Of a stretch of DNA of 64,000 nucleotides, positions 48,222 through 56,135 are shown in pieces; positions within the stretch are counted from its first letter, which is position 1; every line of letters begins with the position of its first letter. A program made the translations under genes and the position numbers. The notes beneath the pieces were generated by a model. It had not been told where the DNA came from and searched no databases. It saw only the letters and a program-made list of their open reading frames with translations. Source of the DNA: Rahnella ecdela (GTDB taxonomy: Bacteria; Pseudomonadota; Gammaproteobacteria; Enterobacterales; Enterobacteriaceae); NCBI RefSeq assembly GCF_019049625.1, contig NZ_JAFMOY010000133.1, positions 595,406-659,405 on the forward strand, read 5' to 3'.

Positions 48222-48908
48222 TCATGAGGTCAGCTTTTTTTCGATGTCATGCAGCAAAGTATGTAGCATCGCGGCATCCCGCTGCTGTAAAAGACCGAGG
48301 CGCTGATGCAGCCAGTCGGCCAATTTCTGGTCATCTTCTGCTCCGACATTTTGCAGTAAACGCCCGACTCTGGCACGCAAAGCTGAAAGCTGCCCGGCTT
48401 CGGCAGTTTCAGGTTTTGCCGACGTCACCTGATTCAGAGAAGAGAGCTGATAACAGAAGACCATCACCGCCTGCCCCAGATTGAGCGAGGGATAATCTGC
48501 CATCATCGGTACGCCGGTCAGCACATCCGCCAGTTCGAGCTCCTCGTTCGTCAGTCCGGAATCTTCACGACCAAACACCAGCGCAGCATTATTCACCCAC
48601 TGGCTCTTTTCTTCGAGCTGCACCTGCAATTCCTGAGGCGTGCAGTAATAGTGAAATTTAGCCCGGCTGCGGGCGGTGGTGGCTATCGTAAAATCAATGT
48701 CCGCCAGCGCTTCGGCCAGGGTATTGAAATGGAGCGCATTTTGCAGGATCTCCTGCGAACCGTGCGCCACCCAGCCAGCTTCCGGCTTGAGATGCGCCTC
48801 GCTGTCGACAATACGCAACGATGCGAAGCCCATGGTTTTCATTGCACGGGCTGCCGCACCGACATTTTCCGGGCGAGCCGGGGAAACTAAAATAATATGA
48901 AGTTGCAT
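48222..48908 (-). CDS. lasT: SpoU-class RNA methyltransferase LasT (YjtD)
   Basis: A predicted SAM-dependent tRNA/rRNA methyltransferase of the SPOUT (TrmH/TrmJ) family; its RNA target is not known to me. The 228-residue product equals E. coli YjtD in length and keeps the SPOUT motifs VSPARPENVGAAARAMKTMG, LVFGREDSGLTNEEL and YPSLNLGQAVMVFCYQL. The start is MQLHIILVSPARP at 48908; 20 further upstream codons show no similarity. It lies just upstream of the thr operon, same direction, as in E. coli. Confidence 0.93.
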   Translation of the reverse strand: MQLHIILVSPARPENVGAAARAMKTMGFASLRIVDSEAHLKPEAGWVAHGSQEILQNALHFNTLAEALADIDFTIATTARSRAKFHYYCTPQELQVQLEEKSQWVNNAALVFGREDSGLTNEELELADVLTGVPMMADYPSLNLGQAVMVFCYQLSSLNQVTSAKPETAEAGQLSALRARVGRLLQNVGAEDDQKLADWLHQRLGLLQQRDAAMLHTLLHDIEKKLTS

Positions 48909-49573
48909 GTCGGGCCTTTGCAAAGGGGGAAAGAAATTGCCGTCCGTATTTAAGCGATGAAATTTCACCCTGTTCCAAATCTATTCATGGCTTATATTCT
49001 TCACAAGAACTTAACAGTCGGCTCGGTATATTCCTTTATTTTATCGGAAAACGTTACCCTGCAGGTAAAAAAGGTGCTGGCCCGATTAAGCCAACACGAA
49101 GGAAAAATTTATCATTATTTTTCATATGGATATATAATAAGGAATCATCACGATTTTGCATTTATCTTTCGATTCTTAATCATTTGCTGAATCGTGTACA
49201 ATAAATGCCGAAATGTGACTCAAGCGTGCATTCTTGTAAGTGTTTTTCACTGTTCTGTTACCGTGCTACAATTGAACTTGATATATGTCAACAAACCGTA
49301 ATTTTGTTGAGTGGTAATTTCGGCACTCGCTGTTATATTGCTGTTAATAGGGTTAGGATATGCGCCGCTTTAGGACCCCGTGGAACTGCAGAAAGTGGAA
49401 TCCCTGACCGAGCTTGCGATGTTGTTGTCGTTGATGGAAATTGCATCGAGAACGCGTTTACGTACTTTAGTCATGTAACGAGTGAGATGTCCAAAAAGGC
49501 ATCAAAATTCTTTGGGATAACAAGGACTTCTGTACTCCTATTTTCTATTTGTTGGCAATCTTAGGTAGCAATC
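48909..49573. other. Intergenic region between lasT and arcA
   Basis: About 660 bp between divergent genes. It holds an FNR box and arcA promoter elements (TACAAT near 49199; TATATT near 49335), leaving a leader of more than 200 bases before arcA. A 119-codon forward frame (49205-49564) ends just before arcA but starts upstream of the FNR box and has no protein-like pattern I recognise. I see no supported gene here. Confidence 0.45.
49278..49291. promoter_or_regulatory. FNR box upstream of arcA
   Basis: TTGATATATGTCAA matches the FNR consensus TTGATNNNNATCAA with one mismatch. A TAATTT (49315-49320) lies downstream at the distance expected for a class II FNR-activated promoter. FNR activation of arcA is known in E. 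coli. Confidence 0.75.
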
Positions 49574-50290
49574 ATGCAGACCCCTCACATTCTGATCGTC
49601 GAAGACGAGTTAGTGACACGTAATACGTTAAAGAGCATTTTTGAAGCAGAAGGCTACATGGTACATGAAGCTAATGATGGCGCAGAAATGCACCACATTC
49701 TGTCCGAAAATGACATCAATCTGGTTATCATGGACATCAATCTGCCAGGCAAAAACGGCCTGCTGCTGGCACGCGAATTACGCGAACAAGCCAGTGTTGC
49801 TCTGATGTTCCTGACCGGCCGCGACAACGAAGTTGATAAAATTCTGGGTCTGGAAATCGGCGCTGATGATTACATCACAAAGCCGTTCAACCCTCGCGAA
49901 CTGACTATCCGCGCACGCAACCTGCTGTCCCGCACTATGAATCTGGGCACGACCGGCGAAGAACGTCGTCTGGTTGAAAGCTACAAATTCAATGGCTGGG
50001 AACTCGACATCAACAGCCGTTCGCTGGTGAGCCCTCAAGGCGAGCAGTACAAGTTACCGCGCAGCGAATTCCGCGCCATGCTGCACTTCTGCGAAAACCC
50101 GGGCAAAATTCAAACCCGTGGCGATTTACTGAAGAAAATGACCGGCCGTGAGCTGAAGCCGCATGACCGTACCGTTGACGTCACCATCCGTCGCATCCGT
50201 AAACATTTCGAAGCGACGCCTGACACCCCTGAAATCATCGCCACCATTCATGGCGAAGGCTATCGTTTCTGCGGTGATCTGGAAGACTGA
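49574..50290 (+). CDS. arcA: Two-component response regulator ArcA
   Basis: ArcA, phosphorylated by ArcB under low oxygen, represses aerobic respiration genes. The 238-residue product equals the E. coli length. The receiver domain has Asp54 in [10 protein letters not shown] and the Lys of [11 protein letters not shown], and the C-terminal OmpR-type winged helix spans about 134-234 ([22 protein letters not shown]). arcB is not in this window. Confidence 0.98.
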   Translation: MQTPHILIVEDELVTRNTLKSIFEAEGYMVHEANDGAEMHHILSENDINLVIMDINLPGKNGLLLARELREQASVALMFLTGRDNEVDKILGLEIGADDYITKPFNPRELTIRARNLLSRTMNLGTTGEERRLVESYKFNGWELDINSRSLVSPQGEQYKLPRSEFRAMLHFCENPGKIQTRGDLLKKMTGRELKPHDRTVDVTIRRIRKHFEATPDTPEIIATIHGEGYRFCGDLED

Positions 50291-50350
50291 TACAGAAGGT
50301 TGCCAACCGCACTGTATCCGGTGAAACGGTACCCGCTAAAAAGAAACATC

Positions 50351-50378
50351 AAAGGCCAGCGAAAGCTGGCCTTTTGTT
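50351..50378. terminator. Bidirectional terminator between arcA and creA
   Basis: A 10-bp stem aaaggccagc / gctggccttt closed by a GAAA tetraloop and followed by T-rich sequence. Confidence 0.9.
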
Positions 50379-50398
50379 TTGTGCGTACTGCGGAGAAA

Positions 50399-50881
50399 TC
50401 AGGGAGCGGCGTGCGCCCACGGAATAATCGGCACGGCGCTCAGTGCGTTTTTCGGTGAACCATCCACGACTTTATCGGAATAGCTCAGGTAGATAAGCGC
50501 GTTACGTTTCTCATCATAAAAACGGACCACCTGCAGTTTTTTAAATACCAGCGATGTGCGTTTCTGAAAAACAACGATTCCCTTGTCTTTGCCTTGCTTA
50601 ATCTTATCGCTCAGCTCAATCGGGCCCACCTGCTGACACGAAATCGCCGCATCGGCAGTATCTTCTGCAAGACCTAAACCGCCCTTAATGCCGCCGGTTT
50701 TCGCACGGCTGATATAACAAGTTACATTTTTAATATCAGGATCATCAAAAGCCTCGACGACAATCTTGTGGTCGGGACCGAAGAGTTTGAAGACGGTATC
50801 AACCGAACCGACCTGCTCTGCATGCGCTGCTGTAGAACAAAAAGCAAACATCGAAAAAACAAAAATCCAACATCTATTCAT
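50399..50881 (-). CDS. creA: CreA family secreted protein
   Basis: CreA is a conserved periplasmic protein of unknown activity, named for its place next to creBCD in E. coli; those genes are not next to it here. The 160-residue product has a signal peptide ([21 protein letters not shown], about 21 residues) and the highly conserved [21 protein letters not shown] core, [16 protein letters not shown] and [10 protein letters not shown]. The start at 50881 follows a GGAG site 8 bases away; longer frames to 51001 are not supported. Confidence 0.92.
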   Translation of the reverse strand: MNRCWIFVFSMFAFCSTAAHAEQVGSVDTVFKLFGPDHKIVVEAFDDPDIKNVTCYISRAKTGGIKGGLGLAEDTADAAISCQQVGPIELSDKIKQGKDKGIVVFQKRTSLVFKKLQVVRFYDEKRNALIYLSYSDKVVDGSPKNALSAVPIIPWAHAAP

Positions 50882-51089
50882 TAAGTTACTCCACGTCATC
50901 AGCATGACGTTGTTTTCTAAAGAAACCCTACAGGGAAAGCGTGTATTCACACTTTCGGAATGAAATACTCTGTAACACACGCAAATAGCACAGATAGCCA
51001 AAAAATTCTTAGGAAGTCTTATCGGTAAAAAGTTGCTATTATGCCGCCCATCATTCTGTGCATTTATCTTAGTTCAACGAGGACGATCT

Positions 51090-51953
51090 ATGGATCAAGC
51101 AGGAATCATTCGTGACCTTCTTAGCTGGTTAGAAACCCATTTAGACCAGCCCTTGTCACTCGACAATGTTGCAGCCAAGGCCGGCTATTCCAAATGGCAC
51201 CTGCAGCGCATGTTTAAAGATGTCACTAATAATGCCATTGGCGCTTATATTCGTGCCCGCCGTCTTTCGAAAGCGGCTGTCGCTTTGCGTCTCACCAGTC
51301 GACCGATTTTAGATATCGCCCTTCAGTATCGTTTTGATTCGCAACAAACATTTACCCGGGCATTCAAAAAACAATTTGCACAAACTCCGGCACTGTATCG
51401 TCGTGCTGAAGACTGGCATTCATTCGGGATTTGTCCTCCAATCCGTCTGGGCGCGTTTATTCTGCCGCAGCCCGAATATATCTCACTGCCGGAACAGCAT
51501 CTGGTCGGGATGACACAAAGTTACGCCTGTACGCTGGAGCAAATCACCACATACCGTAACGAGATGCGTCGTCATTTCTGGCGTCAGTATATTGGTGAAG
51601 CGAAAACGTTGCCGCCAATTCTTTATGGCCTGCACCATTCGCGTCCAAGCCAGGAAAAAGATGACGAGCAGGAAGTATTGTACACGACCGCGCTGGAAGC
51701 TCAGCACTTGCCGGAAAATGTTGAAGGTCAGCCGATTGTCTTGCAGCACGGCGAATACGCCATGTTCCATTACAATGGTACGCCGGAGCATTTACAGGAA
51801 TTCATTCTGACGTTGTACAGCACGTGTCTGCCAACATTGAAACTGACCCGCAGAAAGGGACAGGATATCGAACGCTTTTACACGAATGGCCGTGCTCCGG
51901 GCACCGCGCCAACCGAAATACAGTGTGATTACCTGATCCCAATCCGCCGCTAA
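51090..51953 (+). CDS. rob: AraC-family regulator Rob (right origin-binding protein)
   Basis: Rob activates the marA/soxS/rob regulon, covering efflux and stress tolerance. The 287-residue product (E. coli 289) has two N-terminal AraC helix-turn-helices (about residues 8-107: KWHLQRMFKDVT, DSQQTFTRAFKKQF) and a C-terminal GyrI-like effector domain. The start MDQAGIIRDLL follows GAGGACG; an upstream frame to 51033 is not supported. Confidence 0.96.
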   Translation: MDQAGIIRDLLSWLETHLDQPLSLDNVAAKAGYSKWHLQRMFKDVTNNAIGAYIRARRLSKAAVALRLTSRPILDIALQYRFDSQQTFTRAFKKQFAQTPALYRRAEDWHSFGICPPIRLGAFILPQPEYISLPEQHLVGMTQSYACTLEQITTYRNEMRRHFWRQYIGEAKTLPPILYGLHHSRPSQEKDDEQEVLYTTALEAQHLPENVEGQPIVLQHGEYAMFHYNGTPEHLQEFILTLYSTCLPTLKLTRRKGQDIERFYTNGRAPGTAPTEIQCDYLIPIRR

Positions 51954-51970
51954 CGCCTTCTGGCGTTAGC
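51949..51970. terminator. Hairpin shared by the stop codons of rob and gpmB
   Basis: gctaacgcc / ggcgttagc form a perfect 9-bp stem with a ttct loop. The rob stop codon lies in the left arm and the gpmB stop codon in the right arm. There is no T-run on either side, so intrinsic termination would be weak. Confidence 0.55.
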
Positions 51971-52613
51971 GTTGCAATTCGTCTAACGCGGGCAGTTCCA
52001 GATGTGAGACATCGCCCGCCGTTTCCACAATCCAGCCATTCGCCAGCCAGGCACTTTGCTGATGATCGACACGCGAAAGTGAACAGTTGCGCAGGCGCAG
52101 ACGACGTTCCGCATAAGCCGGCAGCCCGAGGATCGTACTGATCAGGCAACCCAGCGCGATGCCATGACTCACCAGCAAAGGCTTGCTTCCTTCAGGTAAA
52201 TCCAGGCAGCTGTCGAGTGCCGCACGCATACGCGCAGCCAGCTCCGTCATCGTTTCACCTTCAGGAATACGCCCTTGTGGTGAACCATCGACCATCTGCT
52301 TACGCCACACTTCTTCCTGCTCTGTCAGGCCGTCCAGAATTCGTTCTTCCAGCACGCCCATATGTAATTCGCGTAAACGCGGCTCATTGATCACTTCACA
52401 CCCGCAGGCATCAGCGATAATCTGCGCCGTGTGGCGGGTACGTCCTAAATCACTGGTGATGACGTGGGTGATCCCTTCATTACGCACACGTTCAGCAACC
52501 TGACGAGCCTGATAAAGACCTTTGGCCGTCAGAGGGCTGTCTGATTGCCCCTGAATACGACGTGCGGCGTTCCATTCTGTTTCGCCGTGACGGACGAGAT
52601 ATACCTGTAACAT
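51966..52613 (-). CDS. gpmB: Histidine phosphatase GpmB (phosphoglycerate mutase family)
   Basis: GpmB belongs to the histidine phosphatase superfamily; despite its name its physiological activity is probably that of a phosphatase. The 215-residue product equals the E. coli length and has the catalytic LVRHGETEWN (His9), the second Arg/Glu block, and the late His in LLVSHGIALGCL. It converges on rob and is divergent from yjjX. Confidence 0.95.
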   Translation of the reverse strand: MLQVYLVRHGETEWNAARRIQGQSDSPLTAKGLYQARQVAERVRNEGITHVITSDLGRTRHTAQIIADACGCEVINEPRLRELHMGVLEERILDGLTEQEEVWRKQMVDGSPQGRIPEGETMTELAARMRAALDSCLDLPEGSKPLLVSHGIALGCLISTILGLPAYAERRLRLRNCSLSRVDHQQSAWLANGWIVETAGDVSHLELPALDELQR

Positions 52614-52664
52614 GAGTGTTTTCCGTTATACTGCGTGAAATTTGCTAAAGGATGCTAAAACTCT

Positions 52665-53198
52665 ATGTACCATGTTGTCGCTGCAACCACTAACCCGGCA
52701 AAGATCAAAGCTATCGCCCTGGCTTTTGAAGATATTTTCGGCGCTGAGGCATTCCGCATTGAAGGCGTTGACGTCGACAGTGGTGTTCCCAATCAACCCA
52801 TCGGCAGTAATGAAACCCGTACCGGCGCGCGCCATCGCGTGATCGGCGCCCGCCAGGTTCGCCCCGAGGCAGACTTCTGGGTCGGCGTGGAAGCGGGTGT
52901 CGAAGACAATATGACCTTCGCCTGGATGGTGATTGAGAATATGCACCAGCGCGGTGAATCCCGTTCAGCGAGCCTGATGTTACCTGAAATTATTTTACAA
53001 GGAATTAACCAGGGCAGCGAACTGGGAGATGAAATGGAAAAACTGACGGGTATCGCGGAAGTAAAACGTAAAGGCGGCGCTATCGGAATCTTTACAGCAG
53101 GAAAATTGACCCGCACCAGCGTTTATCATCAGGCGCTGGTACTGGCTTTAGCGCCTTTCCATAATTCGGTGTATCAGGTCAGAACCCAAACGCACTAA
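52665..53198 (+). CDS. yjjX: Inosine/xanthosine triphosphatase YjjX
   Basis: YjjX removes non-canonical ITP and XTP from the nucleotide pool. The 177-residue product (E. coli 170) opens with [23 protein letters not shown] and has the conserved [18 protein letters not shown] and GVEAGVED blocks of the NTPase family. Its terminator reaches into the 3' end of the convergent trpR. Confidence 0.95.
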   Translation: MYHVVAATTNPAKIKAIALAFEDIFGAEAFRIEGVDVDSGVPNQPIGSNETRTGARHRVIGARQVRPEADFWVGVEAGVEDNMTFAWMVIENMHQRGESRSASLMLPEIILQGINQGSELGDEMEKLTGIAEVKRKGGAIGIFTAGKLTRTSVYHQALVLALAPFHNSVYQVRTQTH

Positions 53199-53220
53199 AA
53201 TATCACACGGTTCAGACGTT

Positions 53221-53245
53221 AACGGACGCATCAGCCGTCCGTTTT
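53221..53245 (+). terminator. yjjX terminator overlapping the trpR stop codon
   Basis: aacggacg / cgtccgtt with a 7-base loop, followed by T. The trpR stop codon (53231-53233) lies within the loop region. Confidence 0.75.
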
Positions 53246-53566
53246 ATCTGTCAGAAGCTGCTCACTCAGCCATTCTTTAAGTTCAGCCGGGGCCGTTTTC
53301 AGCCCATTCGAACCACGGGTTATCGTGGCAATACCCGCACCCAGCTGGGTTTTCAGCTCACGCTGACTCAACTCTCCGCGCATCAGTTCCTGAATAATCC
53401 GCACCCGCGTACCCAGCGCCGCGCGTTCGTCGGGCGTAAGCAGCAGTTGCAGCAAATCCTGATGCAAATTTTCAGCAAAAGATTGCTGCAGCAATGCCAG
53501 AAAGCATTGCCAGTCCTCATTGCCTTGTTGGGAAAGAGCAGGGTCATTGATTGGTCGTTGGGTCAT
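53231..53566 (-). CDS. trpR: Trp operon repressor TrpR
   Basis: TrpR with tryptophan represses trp, aroH, mtr and its own gene. The 111-residue product (E. coli 108) has the helix-turn-helix region [21 protein letters not shown] near residues 68-88 and the [22 protein letters not shown] core. ATG 53566 is preferred because the other candidate, ATG 53578, overlaps a Trp operator; neither has a clear ribosome-binding site. It follows slt by about 54 bp. Confidence 0.94.
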   Translation of the reverse strand: MTQRPINDPALSQQGNEDWQCFLALLQQSFAENLHQDLLQLLLTPDERAALGTRVRIIQELMRGELSQRELKTQLGAGIATITRGSNGLKTAPAELKEWLSEQLLTDKTDG

Positions 53567-53576
53567 GATGGCTGCC

Positions 53577-53594
53577 ATACTATTAAACTAGTAC
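53577..53594. promoter_or_regulatory. Trp operator of trpR
   Basis: Reverse-strand GTACTAGTTTAATAGTAT matches the palindromic Trp operator consensus GTACTAGTTAACTAGTAC at 15 of 18 bases. It lies between slt and trpR, as the autoregulatory operator does in E. coli. Confidence 0.8.
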
Positions 53595-53620
53595 AGCAGC
53601 TTATCATAAACGACGCGGGA

Positions 53621-55549
53621 TCAGTAACGCCTCTGCCATTCGGCATCCGTCAAAATCTTGGCGGGTTGATGTAAAAAATAACGATAAAACGCATCATATG
53701 CCAACACATTTTTAACATATCGACGAGTTTCAGAGAAAGGGATACTCTCGATGAACGCCACTGAATCCACCCTGCCCGCGCTGTTACCCAGCCAGGTATT
53801 CACGCGTGAAGGCCCGGCGTTATAAGCGGCGCTGGACAAAATACGGTTGCGGCCAAACATCTGGTAGACATATTCCAGATAGCTTGTGCCGATCGTAATG
53901 TTCATCTGCGGATCCAAAAGCTGTCCCGGATTGCTGTACCCCTGTAAGCCAAACATCTCCACGGTATGCTGCGCAGTCGCAGGCATCACCTGCATCAGAC
54001 CGGCAGCGCCCACCGGCGAACGGGCTTTCGGATTCCACGCACTTTCCTGACGCGCAATCGCCATCGCGTAGCTTTGCGTGATGCCTTTATCGTTGGTCGC
54101 GCGACGGAATTCATCCGGCCAGGCCAGCGGGAAGCGTTCTTCGAGGTAATCCCAAAGCTTGCCGGTAATGGTCGCCTGCACACTGAGATCTGGCCATTTT
54201 TGCTCGAATGCGTAACGCGCCAGCGCCGACTGCTGAGATTCCGTGCGGCTGCTGACCAGATAACTCCACTCGGTGCGCGCCAGATTGTCCATCTGCCAGT
54301 ACATCAGCTCGCGAACGCGGGCGACTTCCGGTAATTTCGCAATGCTGGCGTCAGGTTTCGCGGCCACAGAAATCTGCATCGGATAAGCGACATTCAGCTT
54401 TTGCGCCGCCGCCATCGGATAGAATCCCCGCCCTTTCATTAATGTGCGCAGCATCGCTTCACCCTGCGAGCGCTGACCGTTGTCGATCATCACTGACGCA
54501 CGCCAGTATTGCCATTCGTCCTGTTGCAGGGCATCCGGCGGCAACCGTTGCAGCCACTGATTCAGGCCCTGACGATCGCCCGCCGCCAGCGCCATACGGA
54601 TACGGCGTTCAACAAGCGTCGTGGAATGGCTGCGCAGAATAACGTTATCGCGCCATGCGGACTGTTCCGGCGTGGCGTCGCTGCCCATATAACGCCAGGC
54701 AACGGTTTCTTCCAGATCCAGCCGTTCGCTGTCGCTCATCTTCTGCAAACGCGCGAGAACCGGGATCATCGAACGGGCGTTTTCGGCATCATCGCGGGCA
54801 ATTCGCGCGAACGTAATGCTGGTGGCGTTACGGGTAAAATCGGTCGGTCCGACGTTGCGTGCAAAGCTTTCAAGCGTATTAGGATTATTTTGCAGATCGA
54901 CCAGCGCATCGCGCATGGTCTGATAATCCGGCGGCAACTGTTTGGCCAGATAACTAACCAGACTGGTGTTCCCGGCTTTCATCGCCAGACCAATACGTTG
55001 CAGCGTGGTCAGCGCGGTCTGATTACCCGCGCCCTGCCAGACCGAAAATAATTTGTCGCAGGTATTGGGCAGCGATGTGCCAGTTAACCAGATATCTTTC
55101 GCGCCATCGAACGCGGTTTTCTGATCGCCGGTCGCCCATTTTGCGTAATAGTAGTTACAGCGCGCCGCTACCGGTTTTGGCGGTTGCGGGCTATATGAAA
55201 GCAAACTGTTCCAGTCCTGACGCCGCGCCAGTTCATTCACGAAGCGGGCTGGCAGGGAACGCGCCGGTGGCAAGGTCGGGTTCGCTTTCACAAACGCGTT
55301 GACCTGCGCCGGTGTCGCGTCACCCAGATCCTGCGTCAGCTGGCGGTATTCCAGATAAGGATAAAGAGGATAGTCTTCCAGCGTCGGCATCAGCTGGCTG
55401 ACAACGTCCATCTGGTTGTTATCCCACGCCTGTTTAATTTGCATATAGTGCTGGCGCTGTGCGTCCAGCGAGTCAGCGTTCGCCACGCCCGATACTGTCA
55501 CCAGCAACATGCTCAGTGCCAGAGAGTGCCATTTGTCCACCTTGACCAT
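53621..55549 (-). CDS. slt: Soluble lytic murein transglycosylase Slt70
   Basis: Slt cleaves peptidoglycan glycan strands in the periplasm to 1,6-anhydromuropeptides. The 642-residue product has a signal peptide ending VANA (about residue 26), a long alpha-helical doughnut (U and L domains), and a C-terminal lysozyme-like domain with the catalytic Glu in AIARQESAWNPKARSPVGAAGLMQ. The start at 55549 follows AAGG; six further codons upstream are unlikely. Upstream, ettA no longer adjoins it because of the ATPase block. Confidence 0.96.
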   Translation of the reverse strand: MVKVDKWHSLALSMLLVTVSGVANADSLDAQRQHYMQIKQAWDNNQMDVVSQLMPTLEDYPLYPYLEYRQLTQDLGDATPAQVNAFVKANPTLPPARSLPARFVNELARRQDWNSLLSYSPQPPKPVAARCNYYYAKWATGDQKTAFDGAKDIWLTGTSLPNTCDKLFSVWQGAGNQTALTTLQRIGLAMKAGNTSLVSYLAKQLPPDYQTMRDALVDLQNNPNTLESFARNVGPTDFTRNATSITFARIARDDAENARSMIPVLARLQKMSDSERLDLEETVAWRYMGSDATPEQSAWRDNVILRSHSTTLVERRIRMALAAGDRQGLNQWLQRLPPDALQQDEWQYWRASVMIDNGQRSQGEAMLRTLMKGRGFYPMAAAQKLNVAYPMQISVAAKPDASIAKLPEVARVRELMYWQMDNLARTEWSYLVSSRTESQQSALARYAFEQKWPDLSVQATITGKLWDYLEERFPLAWPDEFRRATNDKGITQSYAMAIARQESAWNPKARSPVGAAGLMQVMPATAQHTVEMFGLQGYSNPGQLLDPQMNITIGTSYLEYVYQMFGRNRILSSAAYNAGPSRVNTWLGNSAGRVDSVAFIESIPFSETRRYVKNVLAYDAFYRYFLHQPAKILTDAEWQRRY

Positions 55550-56135
55550 ACTTACCTTTATCCTCACGGGTTGTGCCGAAACTGTTCTGCATTGTGTAGA
55601 CAGCCACTACGCTAATCGATTCATTTTTAAAATTGAAGCGATGCGGGGACAGCATCACAAACTTTACACAGTGTGGTGCAAGCGTCCGGCAGTTACCAGA
55701 CGATGGCAGATCTATTTTCTGTCACAGAAAGTAGAGGTAAGAATAATTTTGACGTGCGTTATACCCGCAGCTATTTAGCGGGTATTCTCCCCTCAATAGC
55801 AAGTAGACAGTCCCCTTGCAATTACAGATAAAATAACCACACTGACAAAACTCAGCTTTATTTACATCAATTTACTCAGATAACTAATTCCTAAACAAAC
55901 CTTAAATGACTGGTTAATAATACGCAAATTCCTAATTCAAGCAATACTATGTATTTAAACGGTTTTTATTATCAATATCAATGTAAAAAAGTATTTATTG
56001 GCTCAGATCAACTTTCTATTCAGCTTATTAATTATGATTACACCCTATTGTGAAATTGCTTTATTGATATTCACCATTTCACCGTCAGGATTGAAATATT
56101 AATAACAGCCCAGTTCTTCGCTTATGGAAAAGTAT
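55550..56135. other. AT-rich intergenic region between slt and the P-type ATPase gene
   Basis: About 585 bp between divergent genes, strongly AT-rich from about 55820 to 56100 and contrasting with the GC-richer genes either side. I see no supported gene; a 34-codon forward frame starting at ATG 55950 is unremarkable. The composition suggests a foreign or H-NS-bound promoter region, which is inference. Confidence 0.45.

Noticed and set aside
49205..49564. 119-codon forward frame ahead of arcA
   Set aside because: It begins upstream of the FNR box and promoter elements of arcA, is Cys-rich without motif order, and has no clear ribosome-binding site.
55509..55778. 89-codon forward frame overlapping the slt start
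   Set aside because: Its start lies inside slt on the opposite strand and the rest covers the slt promoter region; no protein pattern is visible.
55950..56054. 34-codon forward frame before the P-type ATPase
   Set aside because: Short, Tyr/Asn-rich as expected from AT-rich DNA, and no ribosome-binding site.
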